From assembly GCA_017455385.1 (NCBI GenBank), contig JAFTBD010000100.1, positions 1-10,463 on the forward strand: a stretch of 10,463 bases of DNA, given 5' to 3'. The notes under the pieces were generated by a model. That model ran no database searches and was not told the DNA's origin. It saw only the letters and a program-made list of their open reading frames with translations. The DNA is from Clostridia bacterium (lineage in GTDB: Bacteria > Bacillota > Clostridia > Christensenellales > CAG-1252). Shown in pieces: positions 1-6,137 of the stretch. The position numbers and the translations under genes were made by a program. How positions within the stretch are numbered: the first letter of the stretch is position 1; each line of letters starts with the position of its first letter.

Positions 1-1007
1 ACCATGGACTTGAAGCCGTCCACGATGGACTCCATACTGCCCTTGAAGGTGATCGCCTTGGTGCAGAGATAGAAGATGACGGTGATGACGAGAGCGATGA
101 AGGAACCCATCGCGAGGGCGCTGCCTGCGTCGCAGTTACTGAACGCTTCGAGCACCGTCTCGGACTGGAGAGCCGTGCCGATGACGCCCGCATCCCAGTC
201 ATAGAAGTAGCCGTTATAGATCATCGCGCCGATACAGCAAACGATGAGGGTGACGATGGGGAAGACGAGGTTTATGACCTTGCCTTTCACGCTGCTGTCC
301 GCCTCCACGTCCGTGGTGGGAAGGTCGGTCTCGCCCGCGAGCACGTCGCCCGTGGTCTCCGCGATCTTCTCATTCCTCTTCATCTTGAAGAAGTCCATAC
401 GCAGGATGACCGTGACCACCATGAAACCGATGGTGAGGAGCGCATACATATTGAAGGGAATGGTCTTCACGAAGGTGAGGATACCGTTCTCGCCTTCCAC
501 GTTGCCTGCGACTGCCGCCGCCCACGAAGAGATAGGGGCGATGATACAGATAGGCGCCGCGGTGGCGTCGATGAGATATGCGAGCTTGGAGTGGCTGATC
601 TTGTATTTATCCGTCACGGGGCGCATCGCGTTACCGACGGTGAGACAGTTGAAATAGTCGTCCACGAAGATGAGAGCGCCGAGACCTACCGTCGCAAGCT
701 CCGCACCGGTCTTGCTCTTGATCTTGGTGGTCGCCCAGTCGCCGTATGCCTTGGAGCCGCCCGTTTTCACCATCAAAACGGCGAAGATGCCGAGGATGAC
801 AAGGAAGATCAGGATGCCGCCGTTGCCGCCGATCTGACCACCCATTCTGATGAAAAGGTTACTGATCGCCTCGATGGGGTTTCCTCCCGCGAGGAACATC
901 GCACCGGCAAAGATACCTGCGAAAAGCGACAAGTACACTTGCTTGGTCACGAGCGCGAGAACGATCGCGATGATTGCGGGCACGAATGCCCAAAAAGTAC
1001 CTACCAT
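1..1007 (-). CDS. NhaC-superfamily transporter, probable lysine transporter (C-terminus outside window)
   Basis: This is a polytopic inner-membrane transporter; 335 codons are visible and the gene runs off the left edge. Hydrophobic helices alternate with short loops from residue 5 onward (roughly 5-20, 27-41, 62-81, 105-117, 150-170, 186-202, 243-265, 296-316). The motif VDDYFNCLTVG at residues 115-125, followed by MRPVTDKYK at 128-136, is typical of the NhaC-type Na+/H+ antiporter superfamily. A hydrophilic linker lies at about 203-240. The ATG at 1007 is preceded by a good Shine-Dalgarno site (GGAGAG, about 7 nt away). The gene stands alone behind its own promoter and a lysine riboswitch. 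NhaC-superfamily proteins under L-box control have been proposed as lysine transporters, so lysine is a better guess for the substrate than simple Na+/H+ exchange. The family call is firm; the substrate is inferred from the riboswitch, and direction of transport cannot be told. Confidence 0.9.
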   Translation of the reverse strand, partial: MVGTFWAFVPAIIAIVLALVTKQVYLSLFAGIFAGAMFLAGGNPIEAISNLFIRMGGQIGGNGGILIFLVILGIFAVLMVKTGGSKAYGDWATTKIKSKTGAELATVGLGALIFVDDYFNCLTVGNAMRPVTDKYKISHSKLAYLIDATAAPICIIAPISSWAAAVAGNVEGENGILTFVKTIPFNMYALLTIGFMVVTVILRMDFFKMKRNEKIAETTGDVLAGETDLPTTDVEADSSVKGKVINLVFPIVTLIVCCIGAMIYNGYFYDWDAGVIGTALQSETVLEAFSNCDAGSALAMGSFIALVITVIFYLCTKAITFKGSMESIVDGFKSM

Positions 1008-1023
1008 ATTTTTACTCTCCTTT

Positions 1024-1039
1024 CGCGCCCGAAGGCGCA
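1024..1039 (-). other. C(UUCG)G-capped hairpin just upstream of the transporter ribosome binding site
   Basis: In the transporter mRNA, GCGCC and GGCGC pair around a UUCG loop closed by C-G, with a possible outer U-G pair. The hairpin ends 3 nt before the GGAGAG ribosome binding site and lies after the riboswitch terminator, so it would be present only in read-through transcripts. It may stabilise the mRNA or space the ribosome binding site. A further GGCGC at about 1057-1061 could compete for the GCGCC strand. Its function is inference only. Confidence 0.5.
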
Positions 1040-1065
1040 TGTGATCATACGTACGCGCCGCAATA

Positions 1066-1092
1066 AATAAAAAAGCGGCAAGAGAGCCGCCC
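1066..1092 (-). terminator. Intrinsic terminator of the lysine riboswitch expression platform
   Basis: On the minus strand GCGGC-TCTCTT-GCCGC is followed at once by six T residues. Two possible G-U pairs would lengthen the stem. It lies 30 nt past the aptamer and 60 nt before the start codon, where a premature terminator is expected. Its 5' arm and loop share bases with an alternative antiterminator: GAGAGC and CCAC at 1120-1132 pair with GTGG and GCTCTC at 1082-1094 across a 3x3 internal loop. The two folds therefore exclude each other. Confidence 0.8.
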
Positions 1093-1122
1093 ACAAACGA
1101 AAAACAAAGATGCCGCAAGGTG

Positions 1123-1285
1123 GATAGCTCTCCGCGAAAGGGAACCCTCTCGCGACAGTGCGCGGGATATTCTCCCGCACCCCAGAATGCGAACTTCGAG
1201 GTGAGATCGCACCCTTCGGCGTGCCTTCCTTTCCCGCCGCGGACCAAGCCTCTCCGCGGTTTGTCATAAGACACGCGCCTCTATC
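1123..1285 (-). promoter_or_regulatory. Lysine riboswitch (L-box) aptamer
   Basis: The leader of the transporter gene shows the L-box consensus blocks in order. GATAGAGGCGCG opens P1 (1285-1274). A P2-type stem CCGCGGA/TCCGCGG follows. Next come GGGAAAGG and GCCGAAGGG (1220-1212), then a P3-type stem TGCGA/TCGCA, then a P4-type stem GCGGGA/TCCCGC. CACTGTC lies at 1160-1154 and a P5-type stem starts with CGCGA. The aptamer closes with CGGAGAGCTATC (1134-1123), whose CTATC pairs with the opening GATAG. The roughly 163-nt length fits the family. In known members lysine binding stabilises P1 and shuts the gene off; the overlap of the P1 3' strand with the antiterminator described for the terminator here predicts the same OFF switch. 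Confidence 0.93.
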
Positions 1286-1296
1286 GAATAAAAGAT

Positions 1297-1325
1297 ATTA
1301 TAAACACATTGTCTCCCGCCGTCAA
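1297..1325 (-). promoter_or_regulatory. SigA-type promoter of the riboswitch-transporter unit
   Basis: The minus strand reads TTGACG (1325-1320), a 17-nt spacer, then TATAAT (1302-1297): five of six and six of six consensus positions at the ideal spacing. Transcription should start near 1290, a few bases before the riboswitch P1 strand, leaving a leader of about 280 nt. An A/T-rich stretch with a run of A lies just upstream of the -35. So strong a promoter suits a gene controlled by attenuation rather than at initiation. Confidence 0.88.
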
Positions 1326-1371
1326 CTTTTTTTCACAATTTGTCGAAATGCGCGCGCTTTATCCTATTTAC

Positions 1372-1409
1372 ATAAGAAAAAGCCCCTTCCCGATGGTGCG
1401 GGAAGGGGC
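1372..1409 (-). terminator. Intrinsic terminator of ftsH
   Basis: An 11-bp perfect stem (GCCCCTTCCCG with CGGGAAGGGGC, loop CACCAT on the minus strand) is followed by TTTTTCTT. It begins 13 nt past the ftsH stop codon. It separates ftsH from the transporter promoter, which lies about 50 nt further on, so the two minus-strand genes are independent units. Confidence 0.93.
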
Positions 1410-1422
1410 GCCGATATATCGT

Positions 1423-3426
1423 TTATTCTCCTTCGTTCTCGGGCGGGACGTCCGTGTCCGCAGGATCTTGTGCTTCGGTGGGCTCTGCTGCCGTCTCCGG
1501 CACGATGTCGATGCCGTTTTTCCGCATCGTGCGGAGTTCTTCCGCGGTGTGATCCTTGGAGAGGATCTCTTCCACGCTCGCACCGTCGAAGAGGGCGTCC
1601 ACTTCCTCTTTGAAAATGGTCTCCTTCTCATAGAGAAGGGACACCATCTTCTCCATAATGTCGCGATGAGATTCGAGGATGCCGAGGGCACGGGTGTACG
1701 CCTCGTCGATGATCTTCTTGATCTCGCCGTCCACGATGCCGGACATATTCTCGGAGACGTCGCTGTGCTGACCGTAGGTCTTGCCGATGAAGACCTCGTG
1801 GTCACTGCCGAGATAAATATTGCCGATGACGTCGCTCATACCCCACTCCGTCACCATCGAACGGGCGATGGAGGAGGCGCGCTGAATGTCGTTGCTGGCG
1901 CCGGTGGAAATGTCCTTGATGACGATGGCTTCCGCCGCCCTGCCGCCGAGCATCATGCAGATATTGTCGAGGAGCTTATTCTTCGTGACGTGGCTGTCAT
2001 CCGTCTCGGGACGAGTGAGCGTATAGCCCGCCGCCATGCCGCGGGGGATGATGCTGACTTCCTGCACTTCGTCGCAATTCTCGAGGACTTTCGCCACGAT
2101 GGCGTGACCGCTCTCGTGATAGGCGGTGATGCGTTTATCCGTCTCGGTGACGACACGGCTCTTCTTTTTCGGTCCCATGATGACCTTGTTGATCCCTTCG
2201 AGGATGTCCTCCATCAAGATCACGCGACGATTCGCGCGGGCGGCAAGGATCGCCGCTTCGTTGAGAAGGTTCGCGATGTCCGCACCGGTGAAACCGATGG
2301 TGAGACGCGCCACTGTCTTGAAGTCGATATCGCCCGCGAGGGGTTTATTCCTCGCATGGACGCGGAGGATCTCCTCCCTGCCCCTGACGTCGGGGGTATT
2401 GACGTAGATCTGTCTGTCGAATCTGCCCGGACGAAGGAGTGCGGGATCCAATATATCCGCTCTGTTCGTCGCCGCCATCACGATGACGCCGTCATTCGGC
2501 TCGAAACCGTCCATCTGGACGAGGAGCTGATTCAATGTCTGCTCTCTCTCGTCGTGACCGCCGCCGAGGCCTGCGCCACGCTGACGACCGACCGCATCGA
2601 TCTCGTCGATGAAGACGATACAAGGCATATTCTTTTTCGCTTGCATGAAAAGGTCGCGCACACGGGAAGCGCCCACGCCCACGAACATCTCCACGAAGTC
2701 ACTGCCGCTGATGCTGAAGAAGGGGACGCCCGCTTCGCCCGCGACCGCTTTCGCGAAGAGGGTCTTACCCGTGCCCGGAGGACCGACCAAAAGGACTCCC
2801 TTGGGGATCTTCGCGCCGACGTCTTGGAATTTCTGCGGGGAACGCAGGAAATCGACGATCTCTCTGAGCTCTTCCTTCTCCTCTTCCGCACCGGCGACGT
2901 CGGTGAAACGTTCCTTGACGTTGCCCGTCACGCGCGCCTTGGTGGCGCCGAAGCTCATCGCCTTATTATTCGCGCCCATATTCTGACGGTTCAGGATGAA
3001 GAGGAAGGCGCCGATGAGGACGATGCCGATGATGACGGGGAGCAGGGACGACCAAATGCTGTTTTTAGACGGATCATTCAAAATGACCGTCGGCACTTTC
3101 GCGCCATTCGCCTGCAATTCGTAGATCATCTCGATGGGTGCCGCACGATTGGGGATATAGACGTAGGCGTCGGGATTGCTGGAAATGGACTTGGACTTGG
3201 AACCCTCGAACAAGATATTCATCTTGTAGTTCCCTTCGATGTATACACCGGTGATCGCGCCCGTCTCGCTGCCCTCTCCGTTCGTCTCCACGAGACGGAC
3301 GAACGTGTCGTACGACAGCTCGGTGGGACGCTGTACGAACAGCTCCACGAGCACGACGACGAGCACGATCAAGAGCAGGATCGTGACGATCACGCTTATC
3401 GTTCTGGAAGTTTTGCTTCTGAACAT
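1423..3426 (-). CDS. ftsH: ATP-dependent zinc metalloprotease FtsH
   Basis: FtsH is a membrane-anchored AAA+ protease that extracts and degrades misfolded membrane proteins and some regulators. The 667-residue product is full length for the family. It has a first membrane helix at about 9-31, an extracytoplasmic domain to about 123, and a second helix at about 124-146. The AAA module carries Walker A GPPGTGKT (215-222), Walker B VFIDEID (271-277) and a second region of homology ending LRPGRFDR (331-338). The protease domain carries the zinc motif HESGH (437-441), with the likely third ligand Asp513 in STGASNDIQRAS. The C-terminus ends in a Pro/Glu/Asp-rich tail (about 644-667), as is common in this family. 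The ATG at 3426 follows a GGAGGAG site at about 5 nt. It has its own promoter and a strong terminator. No catalytic residue is missing. Confidence 0.98.
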   Translation of the reverse strand: MFRSKTSRTISVIVTILLLIVLVVVLVELFVQRPTELSYDTFVRLVETNGEGSETGAITGVYIEGNYKMNILFEGSKSKSISSNPDAYVYIPNRAAPIEMIYELQANGAKVPTVILNDPSKNSIWSSLLPVIIGIVLIGAFLFILNRQNMGANNKAMSFGATKARVTGNVKERFTDVAGAEEEKEELREIVDFLRSPQKFQDVGAKIPKGVLLVGPPGTGKTLFAKAVAGEAGVPFFSISGSDFVEMFVGVGASRVRDLFMQAKKNMPCIVFIDEIDAVGRQRGAGLGGGHDEREQTLNQLLVQMDGFEPNDGVIVMAATNRADILDPALLRPGRFDRQIYVNTPDVRGREEILRVHARNKPLAGDIDFKTVARLTIGFTGADIANLLNEAAILAARANRRVILMEDILEGINKVIMGPKKKSRVVTETDKRITAYHESGHAIVAKVLENCDEVQEVSIIPRGMAAGYTLTRPETDDSHVTKNKLLDNICMMLGGRAAEAIVIKDISTGASNDIQRASSIARSMVTEWGMSDVIGNIYLGSDHEVFIGKTYGQHSDVSENMSGIVDGEIKKIIDEAYTRALGILESHRDIMEKMVSLLYEKETIFKEEVDALFDGASVEEILSKDHTAEELRTMRKNGIDIVPETAAEPTEAQDPADTDVPPENEGE

Positions 3427-3483
3427 GGACTCCTCCGAAAACCGTTCCCTTTTTGTGACGGAACCGCGTTTTATCGTTAGTAT

Positions 3484-3512
3484 ATTATAGCATAGCGTTT
3501 TTTATATATCAA
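3484..3512 (-). promoter_or_regulatory. SigA-type promoter of ftsH
   Basis: The minus strand reads TTGATA (3512-3507), a 17-nt spacer, then TATAAT (3489-3484), with TGC just before the -10 making it an extended -10 promoter. The start site would be near 3477, giving a 5' leader of about 50 nt. No CIRCE inverted repeat or CtsR-like heptad was seen around it, so there is no visible heat-shock operator. No clear terminator lies between the upstream yyaC-like gene and this promoter, so some read-through into ftsH is possible. Confidence 0.82.
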
Positions 3513-3554
3513 CAAAAGATTTCTTAAAATAATCGAGGGCGCGGGACGGTCCGT

Positions 3555-4013
3555 TCAACCGACGGAGCCGAGCACGGTATAGATCATTTTCGCGATGCGA
3601 GCCGCCAGAGAGGCAACGAGGTCGTAAGGGACTGCAAGGAGCGCGGCGTAGACTTCGTTCGGGGCGCGCTCTTCCGCCACGACCCCGACGATCCCCACGT
3701 CTCCCACCCTTTCGAGAGGCTTCTCCATCGCACCGCCCGCACGGATGCCGCCGCGTTTCAGCCGAATGGTGCCGACGTCCCCCGCTTTCCCGAGGGCGGC
3801 GTCCACCGCGACGATACGGGCGGACGGGTGACGCGCTCTGAGCATATCGAGATATTCCGCGAGGTTCAGCCCGTTCACGCTCTCGCCGACGGCGCCGTAC
3901 ACGGGACAGCCCAGTTCGTATTCGTCGCGAAGACTGCTTCCCACGAGGGGACCGAGCATATCTCCCGCCACCTTGTCACTGCCGATACAGACCACTACGG
4001 TACTTTCTTCCAT
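3555..4013 (-). CDS. yyaC: YyaC-like sporulation protein (GPR protease-like fold family)
   Basis: The product matches the YyaC family, a spore-associated group distantly related to the germination protease GPR. Its biochemical role is not settled. From the ATG at 4013 it has 152 residues. The family signatures are CIGSDKVAGDMLGPLVGS (9-26), PVYG..GESVNGLNLAEYLD (37-56), IVAVDAALGKAGDVGTI (67-83) and GGAMEKPLERVGDVGIVGVV (93-112). Asp residues in the first and third blocks sit where the family has conserved acids. The frame stays open upstream to a TTG at 4106, but the extra 31 residues are basic, unlike the family, and have no convincing ribosome binding site. The ATG also has only a weak AGGG nearby. 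The gene lies upstream of ftsH on the same strand and back to back with the cvpA-like gene. A possible SigF-type promoter abuts the ATG. The family call is firm, the start less so. Confidence 0.88.
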   Translation of the reverse strand: MEESTVVVCIGSDKVAGDMLGPLVGSSLRDEYELGCPVYGAVGESVNGLNLAEYLDMLRARHPSARIVAVDAALGKAGDVGTIRLKRGGIRAGGAMEKPLERVGDVGIVGVVAEERAPNEVYAALLAVPYDLVASLAARIAKMIYTVLGSVG

Positions 4014-4018
4014 AGCCC

Positions 4019-4049
4019 TATTATTGCCCGATCCCGCGCCGTGATACAC
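4019..4049 (-). promoter_or_regulatory. Possible SigF-type (forespore) promoter of the yyaC-like gene
   Basis: The minus strand has GTGTA (4049-4045), exactly 16 nt, then GGCAATAATA (4028-4019). The second box fits the SigF -10 pattern GGNRANAMTW at every position; the first differs from GYWTA at one position. YyaC is a sporulation gene, so such a promoter makes sense. The weakness is that the predicted start site falls within a base or two of the ATG at 4013, which would make the mRNA leaderless, unless translation begins elsewhere. Confidence 0.4.
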
Positions 4050-4100
4050 CTTAAACGGGAGGCGGCGGCTCCCTCTGCTTACGCGCGCATAAAAAAACCG

Positions 4101-4129
4101 TTGCAAATATGTGACGAAAAGATTATAAT
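4101..4129 (+). promoter_or_regulatory. SigA-type promoter of the cvpA-like/acyltransferase unit
   Basis: The plus strand reads TTGCAA (4101-4106), a 17-nt spacer, then TATAAT (4124-4129). The -10 is perfect and the -35 matches four of six. The predicted start lies at about 4136, the A of the first possible ATG of the cvpA-like gene, so the transcript would have little or no leader. The -10 sits inside ATTATAAT, which also reads TATAAT on the minus strand, but no good -35 is seen for that direction. Confidence 0.6.
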
Positions 4130-4135
4130 GATAAC

Positions 4136-4921
4136 ATGGGAACGATGGATTTCGTATTGATCGGCGGCATCGTGCTGTTCGGTATCATAGGACTTTGGAA
4201 AGGTGGCGCGAAGATATTCTTCGGTCTTTTTATGTTGCTCATCATCATGGTCGGCGCGGCATTCATTTCGGCGTCGGTCACGCCGCTCTTCCTGTCGAAG
4301 ACCAATGCGGACGGCAGCATCGAATACACCTCTGCGGCGCAGGCGATCATGACCCCCGTCGGCGAGGCACTGCCCTCGAATGAGATGTTCAGCGCCGTCT
4401 TGGACACCGACATCGTGCTCGGTGAGGACGGTGTGCTTTATGTCGGCGAAGACAGCGACATCCCCCTGAACGGCGCCGTTTCGGAGAATATCCCCGTCGT
4501 CGGTCCTTACCTCGCTTCTTTCCTCGAAGCAACGGCGGTGCCCGGCACCACCCTGCGTAATTCCATTTCTTACACCGTGGCGCGATTCGCCTTCGAGATC
4601 GTGATATGGGTGATCCTCGTCATCATCCTCGCCATCATCCGTAATATCATCCGCAAGAAGATATTCCGCTGGCTGGACGACAAGAGCCACTCCGCGATGA
4701 GCAAGATCGACCGTGTGATCGGTCTCGCGGTGAGCATCGCCATCTTCGTCGCCATCCTGTGGGGCTTCGGCGGCATCGTCGCGCGGTTCGATAACGGTTC
4801 GAACTGGGCGAATACCATCGACAATATGTTCCTCGAGGGCAAGCTCGCCAAGCCCTTTATGTGCGCGAATCCCCTTTTGAAGCTCCTCGGTCTGACGTTG
4901 CCCGTGTCGGGAAACGTATGA
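4136..4921 (+). CDS. CvpA-family (colicin V production protein-like) membrane protein
   Basis: The product is an integral membrane protein of 261 residues. Two adjoining N-terminal helices (about 5-21 and 27-46) are joined by GLWKGGAK, matching the short glycine-rich turn with a basic residue in CvpA proteins. Two further helices lie at about 151-168 and 192-216, separated by a basic stretch and the family-typical IDRVIGLAVS (191-200). CvpA proteins are linked to purine/colicin V phenotypes and envelope integrity, but their molecular role is unclear. Compared with usual family members of about 160-180 residues, this one has about 100 extra polar residues between helices 2 and 3 (48-148), probably on one face of the membrane. 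ATGs exist at 4136 and 4145 (MDFVLIGG), neither with a clear ribosome binding site. The next gene starts 4 nt after its stop. Family call likely, function unknown. Confidence 0.75.
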   Translation: MGTMDFVLIGGIVLFGIIGLWKGGAKIFFGLFMLLIIMVGAAFISASVTPLFLSKTNADGSIEYTSAAQAIMTPVGEALPSNEMFSAVLDTDIVLGEDGVLYVGEDSDIPLNGAVSENIPVVGPYLASFLEATAVPGTTLRNSISYTVARFAFEIVIWVILVIILAIIRNIIRKKIFRWLDDKSHSAMSKIDRVIGLAVSIAIFVAILWGFGGIVARFDNGSNWANTIDNMFLEGKLAKPFMCANPLLKLLGLTLPVSGNV

Positions 4922-4925
4922 TCCC

Positions 4926-6137
4926 ATGAAGAAAAAAACATATCCTTTAGACATCTCTGCGCTCGCCTATCCGCTGATGAAAACGCGGACAGCGCAGAGT
5001 GTTTTTCGTTATACGGCGGTGATGGATAAATGGGTGGATCCCGACGCTCTCGCTCTTAGCGTGGAGGACATTCTGCCGAATTATCCGAATTTTAAGAGCA
5101 AAGTCGTATGCGGCTTCTTCTGGCATAAACTCCGTGAAAACGACGCCCACTTCCCCGTGAAACGGGACGAGCGTCCCCCGCTGCGTCCCCTTCGCAAAGA
5201 GGACACCGCCGACTATCCTTTCCGCATCGCGTATGACAAGGAGGAGATCATCTTCGAGATGTTCCACGCCGTCGCGGACGGAAACGTAGGCGGATACTTC
5301 TTCTCCGACATCCTGACCCGCTACCTGGAGCGGACGGAAGGCGAGGCGATCGGCATCCCCGAGAGGGCGCTCACGATGACCGACGCTTTCCTCGAATACG
5401 GCAGGAAACTGCGACTCCGCGAGCTGTCCGTGGAACGTTACAACGGCAAGAGCGTCTACCCGCTCGGCAGTCGCGGAAACTACGAGAAAGCGCCCCGTCT
5501 CCTCTATGAGGAGGTGGAGGTCGACGGGCTGAAAAAGAAAACCACCGACGCGGGTGTCACACTGACCGAATACGTCGCCTCGGCGTATATCGCCGCCGCG
5601 CTCTCCGAAGCGCCGCTCCCGCTCCGTAGGTCGCTCGCCCTCTTCATCCCCGTCGATCTGCGTCGGTTCTTCCCGTCCGACACCTATCAGAATTTCATTT
5701 GCTTCGAGCGTATCGTCATCCCGAAGGGCACGACGGACGTCTCCCTTCCCGTCATCCTCGACGAAGTCAAGAAACAATTCCGCGAGAAATTTACGAAAGA
5801 CCGCTTGCAGCGCAGTATCGACGACGTCGTCACCTGTTTCACGTTGCCCGTGCTCGCCTATATCCCCCTCTTCGTAAAAAGTCCTTGCTTCCGACTCGTC
5901 AAGAAATTGATGAACAAAGTGCGCCAAACGGCGATCCTCTCCAACGTGGGGATCTTCCGACTGCCGCCCGCCGCGGAAGCGCACGTAAAGAGCGTGAAAC
6001 TTTTCGTCAATACGAGTCGTAATGCCCCGCTAAACGTCGGGGTGATATCCTACGCCGGGAAATTATGCGCTACGATCACCTGTTCGTTGAAAAATACCGA
6101 TATTCCCGCCAAATTCTTCGATCTGCTCCGTTCTTAG
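4926..6137 (+). CDS. HxxxDG acyltransferase (condensation-domain/alcohol acetyltransferase superfamily)
   Basis: The 403-residue soluble protein carries FHAVADGNVGGYF, containing the catalytic HxxxDG motif at 114-119, at the expected point of the N-terminal half. The fold family (CoA-dependent acyltransferases including alcohol acetyltransferases, PapA-type enzymes and NRPS condensation domains) transfers an acyl group to an alcohol or amine. In condensation domains His114 would be the general base. A later block, FIPVDLRRFFPSDTYQNFI (about 236-254), resembles the conserved PVxLR region of this superfamily. No carrier-protein, adenylation or membrane domain is attached, so this is a stand-alone enzyme. 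It begins 4 nt after the cvpA-like stop with no clear ribosome binding site, which suggests translational coupling and shared transcription. Its stop codon overlaps that of uppP on the other strand. The substrate cannot be read from the sequence; a membrane lipid or envelope alcohol is only a guess from its neighbour. Confidence 0.78.
   Translation: MKKKTYPLDISALAYPLMKTRTAQSVFRYTAVMDKWVDPDALALSVEDILPNYPNFKSKVVCGFFWHKLRENDAHFPVKRDERPPLRPLRKEDTADYPFRIAYDKEEIIFEMFHAVADGNVGGYFFSDILTRYLERTEGEAIGIPERALTMTDAFLEYGRKLRLRELSVERYNGKSVYPLGSRGNYEKAPRLLYEEVEVDGLKKKTTDAGVTLTEYVASAYIAAALSEAPLPLRRSLALFIPVDLRRFFPSDTYQNFICFERIVIPKGTTDVSLPVILDEVKKQFREKFTKDRLQRSIDDVVTCFTLPVLAYIPLFVKSPCFRLVKKLMNKVRQTAILSNVGIFRLPPAAEAHVKSVKLFVNTSRNAPLNVGVISYAGKLCATITCSLKNTDIPAKFFDLLRS

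Noticed and set aside
591..1070. Plus-strand frames at 244-657 and 591-1070
   Set aside because: They lie antisense to the NhaC-superfamily transporter, whose reading frame runs open from 1007 to the window edge with family motifs.
1123..1285. SAM-I, T-box or cobalamin riboswitch as alternatives for the transporter leader
   Set aside because: The T-box NNUGG/specifier pattern, the SAM-I CUUAUCnAGAG start and the cobalamin B12-box are all absent, while the L-box blocks occur in order with matching stems.
1309..3480. A 723-codon open frame on the plus strand opposite ftsH
   Set aside because: It is antisense to a complete, motif-perfect ftsH. Its composition (many His, Asp, Arg, Val) is what the complement of GC-ending codons gives, and it resembles no known family.
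3427..3554. Heat-shock operator upstream of ftsH
   Set aside because: I looked for a CIRCE inverted repeat and CtsR-like heptads between ftsH and the yyaC-like gene and found only a standard extended -10 promoter.
4014..4106. Extended yyaC start at the TTG at 4106
   Set aside because: The extra 31 residues are basic and unlike the family, TTG is a rare start, and no ribosome binding site precedes it. The ATG at 4013 leads straight into the first conserved block.
4947..5984. A 345-codon minus-strand frame opposite the acyltransferase, and a similar 291-codon one at 4079-4954 opposite the cvpA-like gene
   Set aside because: Both are His/Asp/Arg-rich mirror frames with no domain. The plus-strand frames carry recognisable motifs and helices.
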